64,000 bases of DNA from Blautia pseudococcoides. GTDB lineage: Bacteria > Bacillota > Clostridia > Lachnospirales > Lachnospiraceae. The DNA lies in the NCBI RefSeq assembly GCF_001689125.2, contig NZ_CP015405.2, positions 2,013,001 through 2,077,000 of the forward strand, given 5' to 3'. The position numbers were made by a program, and so were the translations under genes. Below are positions 33,332 through 41,468 of the stretch, in pieces (positions within the stretch are counted from its first letter, which is position 1; every line of letters starts with the position of its first letter). Below the pieces are notes generated by a model that did no database searches, was not told the DNA's origin, and saw only the letters and a list, made by a program, of their open reading frames with translations.

Positions 33332-34060
33332 TCAAAGATTTGCATTTCCTATCGTCTCATGCTCTGTGGATTGGCGGCTGCAAGTTTCCTTGATAAGGTC
33401 AAAATCTGTTTCCAGATATCTGTGCAGGGTGTTCAGAAAATCTGCCCCGTATCTGTCTGCAAATTTTTCGTCTACTCTCTTTATGATATTTTCCCCATCT
33501 AAAAAAACGGTCCGTATGTATTCCCCAAAGGTTTTGTAATAATGACCGCAGTGGTAATCCCAGTCCTTTTTCGCTTCTTTGGAGACCAACACGCTGTTAT
33601 CAAGCGCAGCGTTTCGGAATACAAGCCGGCAGCATGGCGCATTGTGAAGCACGCTTTTCTGTTCAAACAGCAGGTCCGGATTAAATCCTCTGACAATCCC
33701 CTTGTCTATCTCCCTGCAGTATACCAGACCGCACGCCTCAAGTCCCATCTCTTTAAAAATGTCATGCCATGCGCAGGTATAAACCCGTATCTCTGCGTCG
33801 GGATATTCCCCGGCCATTTCCATTTTGCCTGGAATAGTGGCATATATCTCCCCGTATGCCATATATGTATTATAGTCTAAAGGCCTTTTGTGGCGCATTG
33901 CCCTTAAAGCCATGCGATGTCCCCGCTGTTCCGCTGTTCTCTGGACAGCTTTTATAAAACATTCCTCTCCTGCCGGACCTTCTGCGGCTTTCAACTGCTG
34001 ATAAAACAGCCCAATCAAAAACCCATGTACCTTTTCATTAAAAACACAGTTTTCTGTCAT
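33332..34060 (-). CDS. L-2-amino-thiazoline-4-carboxylic acid hydrolase-like protein
   Basis: A 242-residue cytoplasmic protein with the family plan of ATC hydrolase-like proteins: a helical N-terminus (FLIGLFYQQLKAAEG), RVYTCAWHDIFKEMGL in the centre and LDNSVLVSKEAKKDWDYHCGHYY further on. Conserved His and Cys residues (AWHD, DYHCGHYY) may form the active site. Many Clostridia carry these proteins, with ATC hydrolysis to N-carbamoyl-cysteine inferred rather than shown. It lies 20 bases downstream of the nitroreductase gene, so the two may form an operon controlled by the divergent HxlR regulator. Confidence 0.78.
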   Translation of the reverse strand: MTENCVFNEKVHGFLIGLFYQQLKAAEGPAGEECFIKAVQRTAEQRGHRMALRAMRHKRPLDYNTYMAYGEIYATIPGKMEMAGEYPDAEIRVYTCAWHDIFKEMGLEACGLVYCREIDKGIVRGFNPDLLFEQKSVLHNAPCCRLVFRNAALDNSVLVSKEAKKDWDYHCGHYYKTFGEYIRTVFLDGENIIKRVDEKFADRYGADFLNTLHRYLETDFDLIKETCSRQSTEHETIGNANL

Positions 34061-34080
34061 ATTATAATTCTCCCCTATGG

Positions 34081-34599
34081 TTAAAAATGTTCAAATAAGG
34101 CCAGGTTTTTAACCGCTATGCGTGTTTCCTCATGCCGGTCCGGTGACTGGGGCGTTTCCTTACTATAACCCACTGCAAGTATATTAACTGGTTCCAGATT
34201 TTTTGGAATGCAGAATTCTTCCCTTAAGATATCGGGTTTAAAATAACAGATCCAAACACTTCCAAGGCCCAGTTCAGACGCCTGAAGCATCATGTGGTCT
34301 GTAAGGATGGACGCATCAATATCGCAAGTCTGCTTTTTATCAAAAGGCCGAACCCATGCTTTATCATGATCCGCACATACCACTATGGCAAGGGGTGCAT
34401 GGTAAATATTTGCCGCCTTTGACAATTTTTCAAGTCCTTCCTCCTGCTGTATCACCAACAGGCGGACAGGCTGCAGATTTGCGGCTGTAGGAGCCACGTG
34501 GGCGGCTTCCAGTATTTTTTCTAATTTTTCTTTCTCCACCTTCTTTCCGTTATAAGAGCGGACAGAGTACCTCTTTTTTGCCAGTTCTGAAAATTCCAT
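34081..34599 (-). CDS. Nitroreductase family FMN-dependent oxidoreductase
   Basis: A 172-residue flavoprotein of the small nitroreductase group. RYSVRSYNGKKVE at the N-terminus binds FMN phosphate, AAHVAPTAANLQP follows, and ELGLGSVWICYF closes the active-site fold. It reduces nitro compounds or quinones with NAD(P)H. ATG 34599 is chosen because the AAAGGA site would touch an ATG at 34608. The HxlR regulator at 34767 is divergent and is the likely controller. Confidence 0.9.
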   Translation of the reverse strand: MEFSELAKKRYSVRSYNGKKVEKEKLEKILEAAHVAPTAANLQPVRLLVIQQEEGLEKLSKAANIYHAPLAIVVCADHDKAWVRPFDKKQTCDIDASILTDHMMLQASELGLGSVWICYFKPDILREEFCIPKNLEPVNILAVGYSKETPQSPDRHEETRIAVKNLALFEHF

Positions 34600-34766
34600 A
34601 TGATCCATTCCTTTCTCTTTCTATTTTTCTTTGTCTATGCTATAATCTTACCACTGATTTTACTTTTGGCAAGAACGCACTTTTTTGGTATATAGTACCC
34701 AAAAAGTAACTGTTCCGTAGGTATCTTAGAAAAAAACTTCAAATGAAAAAGAAAGGAAAAACGAGA

Positions 34767-35111
34767 ATGAAAACATGCAGCAGTTCTTATACCTGTCCTG
34801 TGGAAGCTACCATTCATCTGATCGGAGGAAAATATAAGGCGGTCATCCTCTGGCATCTGAGAAATCAGGTGCTTAGATTCAGTGAACTCCATCGGCTTGT
34901 CCCCAAAGCTACAACCAAGATGCTGACACAGCAGTTAAGGGAATTGGAGAGCGACGGTCTGATCAGCCGCACGGTATATCCGGTTGTCCCTCCCAAAACA
35001 GAGTACGCCCTTACCGAATTCGGCCAAACCCTGCTTCCTGTATTGGAATCCTTGTGCGACTGGGGAACCATATATCTGGAAAAAATAAGTGATGCTGACT
35101 GTTCCTTCTAA
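34767..35111 (+). CDS. HxlR family transcriptional regulator
   Basis: A 114-residue winged-helix regulator with the family core ATIHLIGGKYKAVILWHL, FSELHRLVPKATTKMLTQQL and the wing VPPKTEYALTEFG. A conserved Cys near the N-terminus (CSSSYTCPVE) could sense redox or electrophiles, as in related regulators. It is divergent from the nitroreductase gene. Its end overlaps that of the alpha-CTD-like gene by four bases, tail to tail. The start at 34767 follows AAAGGA; ATG 34743 is an alternative. Confidence 0.92.
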   Translation: MKTCSSSYTCPVEATIHLIGGKYKAVILWHLRNQVLRFSELHRLVPKATTKMLTQQLRELESDGLISRTVYPVVPPKTEYALTEFGQTLLPVLESLCDWGTIYLEKISDADCSF

Positions 35112-35368
35112 AACAATTCATCCCAGAAATCAAGCTGGAATTCTCTCATCCTTTCCCTCAGAAGAGTCATCTCCCTGTCGCTCAGCACTGCTGTTTCCCG
35201 CAGTTCAGTTTCTGTGCATGACAGGATGTCCGTGACATACTCGATCCTGTGGTTTATAAGTTTATCCGTCAGCTTTCTGCCAAGCCCCATCTCCTCCACG
35301 TGGTTCGGCATTCTTCTTTTGACTTCTTTATTCTTTTTGAGGAACCTCTTTCGACCTGTCTCAATCAT
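35108..35368 (-). CDS. Small protein resembling the RNA polymerase alpha C-terminal domain
   Basis: An 86-residue protein. After a basic N-terminus (RKRFLKKNKEVKRR) the last 55 residues read LGRKLTDKLINHRIEYVTDIL and later REMTLLRERMREF, a helix-hairpin-helix layout like the alpha-CTD of RNA polymerase (small-residue hinge, helix, LTxxEL-type turn, final helix). It may bind DNA or transcription factors; function is unknown. ATG 35368 with GGAGG upstream is preferred over GTG 35389. The segment just upstream is flanked by inverted repeats and carries a promoter now pointing away from this gene. Confidence 0.6.
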   Translation of the reverse strand: MIETGRKRFLKKNKEVKRRMPNHVEEMGLGRKLTDKLINHRIEYVTDILSCTETELRETAVLSDREMTLLRERMREFQLDFWDELF

Positions 35369-35502
35369 ATCCTGCTCCCTCCGGCTCACTGGCCTTCCTG
35401 CTTTGTTTTATTACTACATAATAAGAATTATGTGGTAAGATATGATTATCTTCTTAAGGAATCTTATGAGAGGCACAGCGGAATATGCTGTCTTTTCTTT
35501 CG

Positions 35503-35535
35503 AGCCTGCATTTATCTGTCCGCAGGCTTCTTTTT
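35503..35535 (+). terminator. Terminator inside the invertible element
   Basis: AGCCTGC pairs with GCAGGCT, followed by TCTTTTT. In this orientation it would stop rightward read-through before the internal promoter. Confidence 0.75.
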
Positions 35536-35611
35536 GATATGCATAAGAATTGATAATAACAGACAATTTCCATACTTCGCTGCCCAAAGGAGACAAACCC
35601 AGTATATATTG

Positions 35612-35640
35612 TTGACATTTTTTACCATATGTATTAAAAT
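35612..35640 (+). promoter_or_regulatory. Consensus sigma-A promoter inside the invertible element
   Basis: TTGACA (35612-35617), 17-base spacer, TAAAAT (35635-35640). Here it points right, antisense to the recombinase gene. After inversion it would lie near IRL and point at the alpha-CTD-like gene. Confidence 0.8.
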
Positions 35641-35713
35641 TTCTATAAACCAGATGCATGGACCCCTATAACAACTACATAATTCTTATTATGTTGTAAT
35701 AATGTCCTTCTAT

Positions 35714-36571
35714 TTATGGTACGATCAAATCCAGTTGTTCTATCATTCCCTGAAATTTCTTCAGCGTATCTGCTGTGTAAATCCGTGTCACTTCAAGACT
35801 GCTGTGTCCCAGAACGTCTGCCAGTGCGGCAAGATTATTTGTTGCCTTATAAAAAGAGCGGGCAAAGAGATGACGCAGATTGTGCGGAAAAACTTTTTTC
35901 GGTTTAATCCCTGCCTGCTCTGCCAATACTTTCATTTCTGTCCATATGTTACTTCTGTCCTTTGGTTTTCCGTTTCTGGTGACAAAGACAGGACCTGTTT
36001 TGATCCCCTGTTTTCCCGCATAGCACAATAATTTTTTCCGCAGACTCTCTGGTATCAGGACAATTCGTGTTTTTCCCTTATTACAGACTTCCAGACGGCC
36101 GTATTGAAGATTTTTTACGGTCAGATATTTCAGTTCACTGACCCTGACACCCGTGGCACAGATGGCCTCCAGTATGAGGGCAAGCTGGTTCTTCTCCTTC
36201 TTTCTTGCCGTCTCTACCAGTCTCCGGTATTCTTTCTTTGTCATTTCTTTTTCTGAATCCAGAAACATCCGTTTCTGCACTTTATAGCTCTTTACTTTTA
36301 ACTCCGGAAAACACATGTAATCTAAAAAGCAGTTGACTGCAGCCAGCATGGAATTGGTACTGCTTACTGCATACTTCTGCCTCAACCATTCTTTGTACTC
36401 CAGAAGACGTATTCTGCTGACTTGTCTGTCAGGCCCCAGATATTTTAAAAAGGTCTTTAAGTCCGTGGAATATTTTCTGATGGTTGACCCTGTCTTTTCC
36501 TGGCTGTATAAATGATAAGAAAATTCCTCGATCAGTTCTGTCTTCATGGTAAACGTATTTTCTTTCTGCAT
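35714..36571 (-). CDS. Tyrosine recombinase (XerC/D-like)
   Basis: A 285-residue site-specific recombinase. The N-terminal SAM-like core-binding domain (1-100) is followed by the catalytic domain with Arg in ATGVRVSELKYL, HNLRHLFAR (H-x-x-R), LGHSS and the nucleophile Tyr in TRIYTADT. All catalytic residues are present. It is not linked to phage or transposon genes. Its 3-prime end abuts the 29-bp inverted repeats, so it is the likely invertase for that element. GGAGG lies before ATG 36571. Confidence 0.93.
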   Translation of the reverse strand: MQKENTFTMKTELIEEFSYHLYSQEKTGSTIRKYSTDLKTFLKYLGPDRQVSRIRLLEYKEWLRQKYAVSSTNSMLAAVNCFLDYMCFPELKVKSYKVQKRMFLDSEKEMTKKEYRRLVETARKKEKNQLALILEAICATGVRVSELKYLTVKNLQYGRLEVCNKGKTRIVLIPESLRKKLLCYAGKQGIKTGPVFVTRNGKPKDRSNIWTEMKVLAEQAGIKPKKVFPHNLRHLFARSFYKATNNLAALADVLGHSSLEVTRIYTADTLKKFQGMIEQLDLIVP

Positions 36572-36606
36572 AGGCAGACCTCCTGTAGATATAGTATTAT
36601 TCCATT

Positions 36607-36634
36607 ATTATAGCTTTTAAAGGAAATAACGCAA
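36607..36634 (-). promoter_or_regulatory. Putative promoter of the recombinase gene
   Basis: On the minus strand TTGCGT (36634-36629), 16-base spacer, TATAAT (36612-36607), about 35 bases before the start codon. Confidence 0.5.
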
Positions 36635-36678
36635 TCACCATGGAGGAATTTAGTAAGCCATATCCAAGATGCCAAAAT

Positions 36679-36725
36679 TGTGGGTATCACAAAGTTTTAG
36701 GCTTTGCGATACCCACATCTTTTTT
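36679..36725 (+). terminator. Strong hairpin with T run between recombinase and PNPOx-family gene
   Basis: TGTGGGTATC-A-CAAAG pairs with CTTTG-C-GATACCCACA and TCTTTTTT follows on the plus strand. A short plus-strand ORF from ATG 36640 (MEEFSKPYPRCQNCGY) runs into it; whether that ORF is real is unclear. Confidence 0.7.
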
Positions 36726-36760
36726 CATGACAATAGGGCGTTGGCGGAGCGGGCTTTCTA

Positions 36761-37246
36761 TCATTTTTTATCGTAAGGTATCACTTCCACAGATTTTTTG
36801 TCAAAATCAATAAAAAGCTGATATGCATACCCATCCTCACTGGTATCCCAGATTTCCACATATTTTGGTGAAACCTCAATAAGGATTTCTGTATCCTCAT
36901 GGCTGTATTTGTTATAGCTCTCCCACAGATACTTTTTGTATCCCTCCTCAAACCGGTGTCCCGGCTCCTCCGCAACAAGTCCTTTATTGTGGGCGGTTCC
37001 TTCTACCTGAACGCCGCTCCAGCACATGGCTACTTTGGGATTTTCCAAAAGCTGTTTTGTTTTTCTGAAATTTTTGTCCGTTTTAAAATAAATCTTGTCA
37101 TCATAAAAGAGACAGCTCACATTTCTGACCATTACATAGTCATTGAGACTGGATGCCAGTGCCATGATCTTGCTGTTCCCCAGCATCTCAAACATACGCC
37201 CCACAGCGTCCTCATAACTGATGGATTTGTCCAGTGAAAATTTCAT
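36761..37246 (-). CDS. Pyridoxamine 5-phosphate oxidase family protein
   Basis: A 161-residue split-barrel flavin-binding-type protein: MALASSLNDYVMVRNVSCLFYDDKIYFKT is the usual first sheet and LLENPKVAMCWSGVQVEG the second. Members bind FMN, F420 or heme and act as small reductases or stress proteins; the exact reaction is unknown. It lies 15 bases downstream of the riboflavin transporter gene and may be in the same riboswitch-controlled unit, which fits a flavin-dependent protein. Confidence 0.85.
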   Translation of the reverse strand: MKFSLDKSISYEDAVGRMFEMLGNSKIMALASSLNDYVMVRNVSCLFYDDKIYFKTDKNFRKTKQLLENPKVAMCWSGVQVEGTAHNKGLVAEEPGHRFEEGYKKYLWESYNKYSHEDTEILIEVSPKYVEIWDTSEDGYAYQLFIDFDKKSVEVIPYDKK

Positions 37247-37261
37247 TTTTGATTTCCCCCT

Positions 37262-37924
37262 TTATTTTTCTACAATACTTTTAATTACTTTGCTCAGCCT
37301 TTTATATAGCAGAAATGTCAGGACTGACGTCACTCCGTATTTGATCAGATTAAACGGCAGGATTCCTAAAACTGCCATGGAAAAGGCATTTTTCATAGCT
37401 GGGTTTACTGCGCTGCACAGTGAAATGATTTCATCCATAGTCATACCAAACAACCGCATATAAAAGGGAATGATCAGATACAGGTTCGTAAAAACAGCCA
37501 CAATGCCAACCAGTACCGTGCTGACCCCCATACCTGCCAATGCCGTCTTCTTCGTCTTGTGTCTGTGGTAGATCAGCAGTGCAGGCATAACATAACAGCA
37601 GCTCAAAATAAAATTCTGTATCTCTCCCGTTCCCAGAGAGAAGCTGCCCTGCATGACAAGCTGCAGCAGTATTTTGACCACAATGATCATAAGTGCAGCA
37701 CCGGGACCGAACATAAACCCTCCCAGCATCTCCATCAGACCGGATAAGTCAAAGGACATAAAAGGCGGCATGAAAGGCAGCGGAAACCTGAAAAGCATAA
37801 GAACAGCACTAACTGCCCCCATCAGGCCTACAAAGGCTATTTTCTTTGCCCGCATTTTCGTACCGGCCTGAGCCCTCACTCCATTGTCAAAAGCTGCATT
37901 GGTTGTTTCTTGTGTCTGGTTCAT
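37262..37924 (-). CDS. ribU: ECF transporter substrate-binding (S) component for riboflavin
   Basis: A 220-residue membrane protein with six hydrophobic segments. KIAFVGLMGAVSAVLMLF carries the small-residue helix that contacts EcfT, and FMSFDLSGLMEMLGGFMFGP is the typical ligand-proximal block of RibU. It imports riboflavin together with a shared EcfAT energising module encoded elsewhere. The FMN riboswitch just upstream confirms the substrate. AAGGAGG precedes ATG 37924. Confidence 0.93.
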   Translation of the reverse strand: MNQTQETTNAAFDNGVRAQAGTKMRAKKIAFVGLMGAVSAVLMLFRFPLPFMPPFMSFDLSGLMEMLGGFMFGPGAALMIIVVKILLQLVMQGSFSLGTGEIQNFILSCCYVMPALLIYHRHKTKKTALAGMGVSTVLVGIVAVFTNLYLIIPFYMRLFGMTMDEIISLCSAVNPAMKNAFSMAVLGILPFNLIKYGVTSVLTFLLYKRLSKVIKSIVEK

Positions 37925-37940
37925 AGTTTGTATCCTCCTT

Positions 37941-37978
37941 CAAAAAAATGAGCCCGGAACAATATATATGCTCCGGGC
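37941..37978 (-). terminator. Riboswitch-controlled terminator upstream of ribU
   Basis: On the minus strand GCCCGGAGCA pairs with TGTTCCGGGC, then TCATTTTTTT. It lies between the FMN aptamer and ribU, where an FMN-induced terminator belongs. Confidence 0.85.
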
Positions 37979-37995
37979 GTAGTTTCACAGAAAAT

Positions 37996-38125
37996 GTCTT
38001 TTCTCATCCGGACTATACCGTCGGTGCCGGAATTCCCCTATCATACAAAAGGAGTCACCGGCTCAGCCGCCAAAGCGGGTCATGGACTATACCATCGGTA
38101 GGGACTTACACCCTGCCACAAAGAC
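37996..38125 (-). ncRNA. FMN riboswitch (RFN element)
   Basis: The minus strand shows the RFN pattern: outer stem GTCTTT...AAAGAC, then GGCAGGGTGTAAGTCCC, ACCGATGGTATAGTCC, a central CCGGTGACTCC arm, GACGGTATAGTCCGGATGAG and GAAAAGAC. High FMN would favour the downstream terminator and shut off ribU. Confidence 0.93.
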
Positions 38126-38721
38126 TTCAATATTCTTTTTTGAAATCAGAAATGCAGGTAACATCATCTGTTACAATTGATTATATACCAGACTTTCCCA
38201 TGTGTAAACAGAAAATGCAAAATAAAAGTTTAACCCCCATCTGTGTAGGGATTCATGAGCCAGGGTGTGAATTTCCGTCAATATGCGTATATGTTCTAAA
38301 AGACCGGTTCAGATAAGCCAGAAAGAGACTAACCACTGTAAACCTTTCTTCAAAGCCAGCCACCCGCGCCAAATCCCTCCGCTGCTCATACTCCTCCTTT
38401 GACAATGTACCTGCGGCAATCTCCGTAACCGCATAATTTTTCTCTCATAACAGTCCCCCTTCCACTAAAACATCTGATCCAGGAATCACACCGTGGTATA
38501 AAAGCAGCCTGGTACCGTCCTATTTTCCTTCACTCAATCTTTGTCTTATCCAGTATATCATTAATTAGAACAAATAGATAAGTGGAAGTGTCATTGGATG
38601 TCCAAATTATTTTCCCTTGCAAATTGTCTGACTTAATTATAATATTAACTTATAGATTCATGGAAACGGGGGAATCGCCCCCCAATGGAGTCCTATTTTT
38701 TCAAAAACGGAGGTGTTATTT
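38126..38721. other. Intergenic stretch with a decayed minus-strand coding remnant
   Basis: Between about 38250 and 38445 the minus strand has an open frame reading AVTEIAAGTLSKEEYEQRRDL and ERFTVVSLFLAYLNRSF, with protein-like composition but no start signal. It is probably the tail of a lost gene; family not recognised. The rest holds the promoter of the 38722 gene; nothing else seen. Confidence 0.4.
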
Positions 38722-39651
38722 ATGCTGCATGAAGTAAGTTTTTCATCTTACAACAAACGCGACCAGGTACAGGGGTGGATTTATGTACCCGCCGCAAGAC
38801 CGAAAGGGATCGTACAGATTATCCATGGTTTCGGCGAGCATTCCAGACGATATCTGCATATGATCGTCAAATTCATGGATGCAGGTTACATTGTAGCTGC
38901 TGATGACCATGTGGGGCACGGAAAAACAGCCATGGTCAGCGGTGTATGGGGAGATTGGGGGGATACAGGATTCCACACTATGATGGAAGATGAACACACC
39001 CTCAGAGAACTGGTCTGCGAAAAATATCCGGGCCTTCCCTATTTTATCTTCGGTCACAGTATGGGTTCTTTCATTGCCAGAGATTTTGCGGCGAATTATG
39101 GAAACGACCTGGCAGGTGTTACAATCTGCGGCACCACAGGAATCTTTCGGGGAGCAGACAAAGCTGCTGCGCTCTTAAAGAAAGCAATCGACCACGGGCT
39201 GGGAAATGATTTTGATCCGGAATTCACAGGTTCCCTGATGGGATGGATGTGTGAGCGCTGTGATGATGTTACCATCGGAAATGAATGGATCTGTTCCGAC
39301 CCATATGTACAGCGTGACCATGCGGAAGATCCTTTCGACTCTTTTACCAGACCTACCAGCAATCGTTCTTTATATGATTTCACTCAGATGATGATGGCAA
39401 TTGAAGGCGTGCAGTGGGCTGAAAAGGTTCCCGTATCCCTGCCATTTTACAATATAGGCGGTGATCAGGACCCTGTGGGGGAATACGGAAAGGGCATCTA
39501 TGAAGTCTCAAACTGGCTGTGTGAAACCGGGCATGATGTGATCACCAAAGTCTACTCCGGCTACCGCCACGAGATACATAATTACAGTGAAATCAAGGAC
39601 GAAGTCGAGGCCGGCATAATTGCATTTATGGATGGAATCATCAGCATTTGA
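38722..39651 (+). CDS. Alpha/beta hydrolase, monoacylglycerol lipase/lysophospholipase-like
   Basis: A 309-residue hydrolase of the serine aminopeptidase S33 / Hydrolase_4 type. The oxyanion block IIHGFGEHSRRY, DDHVGHGKT, nucleophile elbow FGHSMGSFIARDFA, acid in GGDQDPVG and the catalytic His in YRHEIHNYSEIKDE form a full set. No signal peptide, so cytoplasmic; substrates are probably monoacylglycerols or lysophospholipids. GGAGG at 38709-38713 fixes ATG 38722 rather than GTG 38713. Single-gene unit. Confidence 0.9.
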   Translation: MLHEVSFSSYNKRDQVQGWIYVPAARPKGIVQIIHGFGEHSRRYLHMIVKFMDAGYIVAADDHVGHGKTAMVSGVWGDWGDTGFHTMMEDEHTLRELVCEKYPGLPYFIFGHSMGSFIARDFAANYGNDLAGVTICGTTGIFRGADKAAALLKKAIDHGLGNDFDPEFTGSLMGWMCERCDDVTIGNEWICSDPYVQRDHAEDPFDSFTRPTSNRSLYDFTQMMMAIEGVQWAEKVPVSLPFYNIGGDQDPVGEYGKGIYEVSNWLCETGHDVITKVYSGYRHEIHNYSEIKDEVEAGIIAFMDGIISI

Positions 39652-39779
39652 CCGGACTTTTCCTATTCAGATGTGAGATTTGACATAATTTTCACTGTAA
39701 CTGAAAAAGAGAATCCGCGGACTCTGTGTGGATTCTCTTTTACTTTATCTGGCTTGCTGCAGGAACAGCAGGCCGTATT

Positions 39780-40005
39780 CTGAGAGAAGAGCTGCATGTT
39801 GGCAAAACAATCCCCTGCAACTTTCCTGTCTGCCAAACGTATAGCTTCCTCCGCTGATACCTGCTCTGATTTTTTTAATCCAGCATTTGACTTATGGACC
39901 GATAAGCGGATACCTTTTCCGGGTGTTCTCCCGAATAAATCCCACCCAGAAACGTCCCCCATGAATGCCCAAAAAATACCTTGTCTTTTCCTTATTCTGA
40001 TTTGA
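39780..40005 (-). pseudogene. Alpha/beta-hydrolase fragment
   Basis: One minus frame reads KVFFGHSWGTFLGGIYSGEH followed by PEKVSAYRSISQML, the nucleophile elbow (GHSWG) of a second hydrolase, and then a stop. No start and no catalytic His remain. It is joined directly to the radical SAM pseudogene at 39992, marking a deletion junction. Confidence 0.6.
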
Positions 40006-40372
40006 CTCCCATTGACCAAAGTTTTTTCAGCTGCCAGACTTCCTTATTTCTAATATCCCGAACACTTGCAAACATAGCTATACTCTGGCATTTTATCAAA
40101 TAATCACGAACCGTAAGTATATAAGGTCTCAGCGTTTCATAGCTTAATGCAAATGGATCTGCCCCCGTGAAAAAAAACCTTCTGGCATTCGGCTGATATA
40201 ACTTTAATTCCTCCAGATCTTGTTCAAATATATCCATCTTCGCCAGATGGAACGGTTCATCCTGATACAAGCTGCAAAAACTGCATTTACCATAAGTTCA
40301 CCCTGCTGTCAGTTCAATAAAGCAGGAGTCAGCCTCATAAGGCGGCCGCCATATTCTTCCGTTAAAATGCAT
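39992..40372 (-). pseudogene. Radical SAM pseudogene with TGA at the first cluster cysteine
   Basis: ATG 40370-40372 opens MHFNGRIWRPPYEADSCF, a close relative of the intact protein at 40388. At the first Cys of the motif the codon is TGA (TAG-stop-TYGKCSFCSLYQ), and the gene is cut off after KLWSMGVKSE near residue 126, before most of the barrel. Clearly a tandem duplicate that decayed. Selenocysteine is very unlikely given the truncation. Confidence 0.8.
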
Positions 40373-40387
40373 GCTTTTCTTCCCCCT

Positions 40388-41287
40388 TTACAGATGCGGC
40401 AGATTTCTGCGGTATCTCTGCAGTTCTTCTTCACTTACCGTCTCTATTATCTGATCCAATGTATAAAGCAGTTTCTCTTTATCCCGTGGCAAAATACCCT
40501 GTAACTGAAATGCATTAGATGCCCCCAATGCACCAAAATAGACCGGTATTTTGAGATTTTTTACAAGCGTCCGCAGTTCCATGTATCTTTCCAGCTCTCC
40601 CTCCTCTTTCCAATTACCCTTCTGAATCTCCTGATAAAGTCCGGACTCGGGATAAACGGTAAGCATATTAGCTCCAATCCGTACCGGATGAAGTTGATTG
40701 CACACCTCTGCAGTCGCCTTTGCCCCAATTTCCCCCCGCCCGGCTCCTGATATACTGGTAAGATAAAAGAAGTTGTAAGATATGCCTGCCTTATCCAGAC
40801 GGCTGCACTGCTGAATAATATCAGAAGCTAAATAACCTTTATCCATAAAAATAAGCGCCTCATCGTCTCCGGTTTCAATTCCAATGGTAATCCCGTCATA
40901 ACCTGCCTGCCGAAGATTTGATAGTTCTTTATCTGTTTTTGCAGTAACATCTGTAACTCTGGCAAAACAGCCTATCGTTTCGATGGCGGGATGATACCTG
41001 TGAATCAGGGAAGCAATCTCCATCAGCCTGCCATATTTCAAAACAAATGGATTGGCTCCAGTCAAAAAGACCCGTCTCCCATGATGATCCGGCCATAACT
41101 CTGACTGTTCTTTCAATTCCATTAAATCCTCTTCTATATCTGCCAAAGGGGACATGCGGAATTTGAAGGGAAGCTCTTCATATAGTGTACAGAACTTACA
41201 CCTGTGATGAGTACATCCTGCCGTAACTTCAAGTAAAAGGGAAGACGCCTCATAAGGCGGCCTCCAGATGGTTCCTGTATAATGCAT
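40388..41287 (-). CDS. Radical SAM protein, anaerobic Elp3/HemN-like subgroup, function unknown
   Basis: A 299-residue enzyme starting MHYTGTIWRPPYEASS. The cluster motif CTHHRCKFCTLY (C-x4-C-x2-C, one residue longer than the usual spacing) near residue 28 is followed by RRVFLTGANPF and GYDGITIGIETGDDEAL. Proteins with this WRPPYE start are common in gut anaerobes and have no assigned reaction. ATG 41287 follows GAGGAG. The divergent HxlR gene at 41469 probably controls it. A decayed copy lies directly downstream. Confidence 0.82.
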   Translation of the reverse strand: MHYTGTIWRPPYEASSLLLEVTAGCTHHRCKFCTLYEELPFKFRMSPLADIEEDLMELKEQSELWPDHHGRRVFLTGANPFVLKYGRLMEIASLIHRYHPAIETIGCFARVTDVTAKTDKELSNLRQAGYDGITIGIETGDDEALIFMDKGYLASDIIQQCSRLDKAGISYNFFYLTSISGAGRGEIGAKATAEVCNQLHPVRIGANMLTVYPESGLYQEIQKGNWKEEGELERYMELRTLVKNLKIPVYFGALGASNAFQLQGILPRDKEKLLYTLDQIIETVSEEELQRYRRNLPHL

Positions 41288-41468
41288 AATAAATGACTCC
41301 TCTCTGTATTTTGATGCATCTTTCTTTATTAACTTACTGAAACCGCTGAAGAAAAACAAGTACGGGCTTTTTTTGCATATAGTACATTTTTTAATACTAT
41401 GTATGAAAAAGAGTCTTACTTGATTTCCTCTGATATTTGGGATATACTCTCAGAAAAGAGGTGATCAG

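Larger units (their letters stand above)
35408..35702. repeat. Probable invertible promoter element (29-bp inverted repeats)
   Basis: IRL 35408-35436 and IRR 35674-35702 are reverse complements with two mismatches; the 18-bp core ACATAATAAGAATTATGT is exact and itself near-palindromic (7-bp arms around AAGA), as in tyrosine-recombinase crossover sites. The 237 bp between them hold a terminator and a consensus promoter, both pointing right in this orientation. A tyrosine recombinase gene ends 11 bases beyond IRR. Confidence 0.8.

Noticed and set aside
35714..36571. Tyrosine recombinase as a prophage or ICE integrase
   Set aside because: No phage, relaxase or conjugation genes and no tRNA lie nearby; the inverted repeats at its end fit a local invertase better.
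40296..40300. TGA in the radical SAM duplicate read as selenocysteine
   Set aside because: The gene is also truncated at its 3-prime end and fused to other debris, so ordinary decay explains it better.
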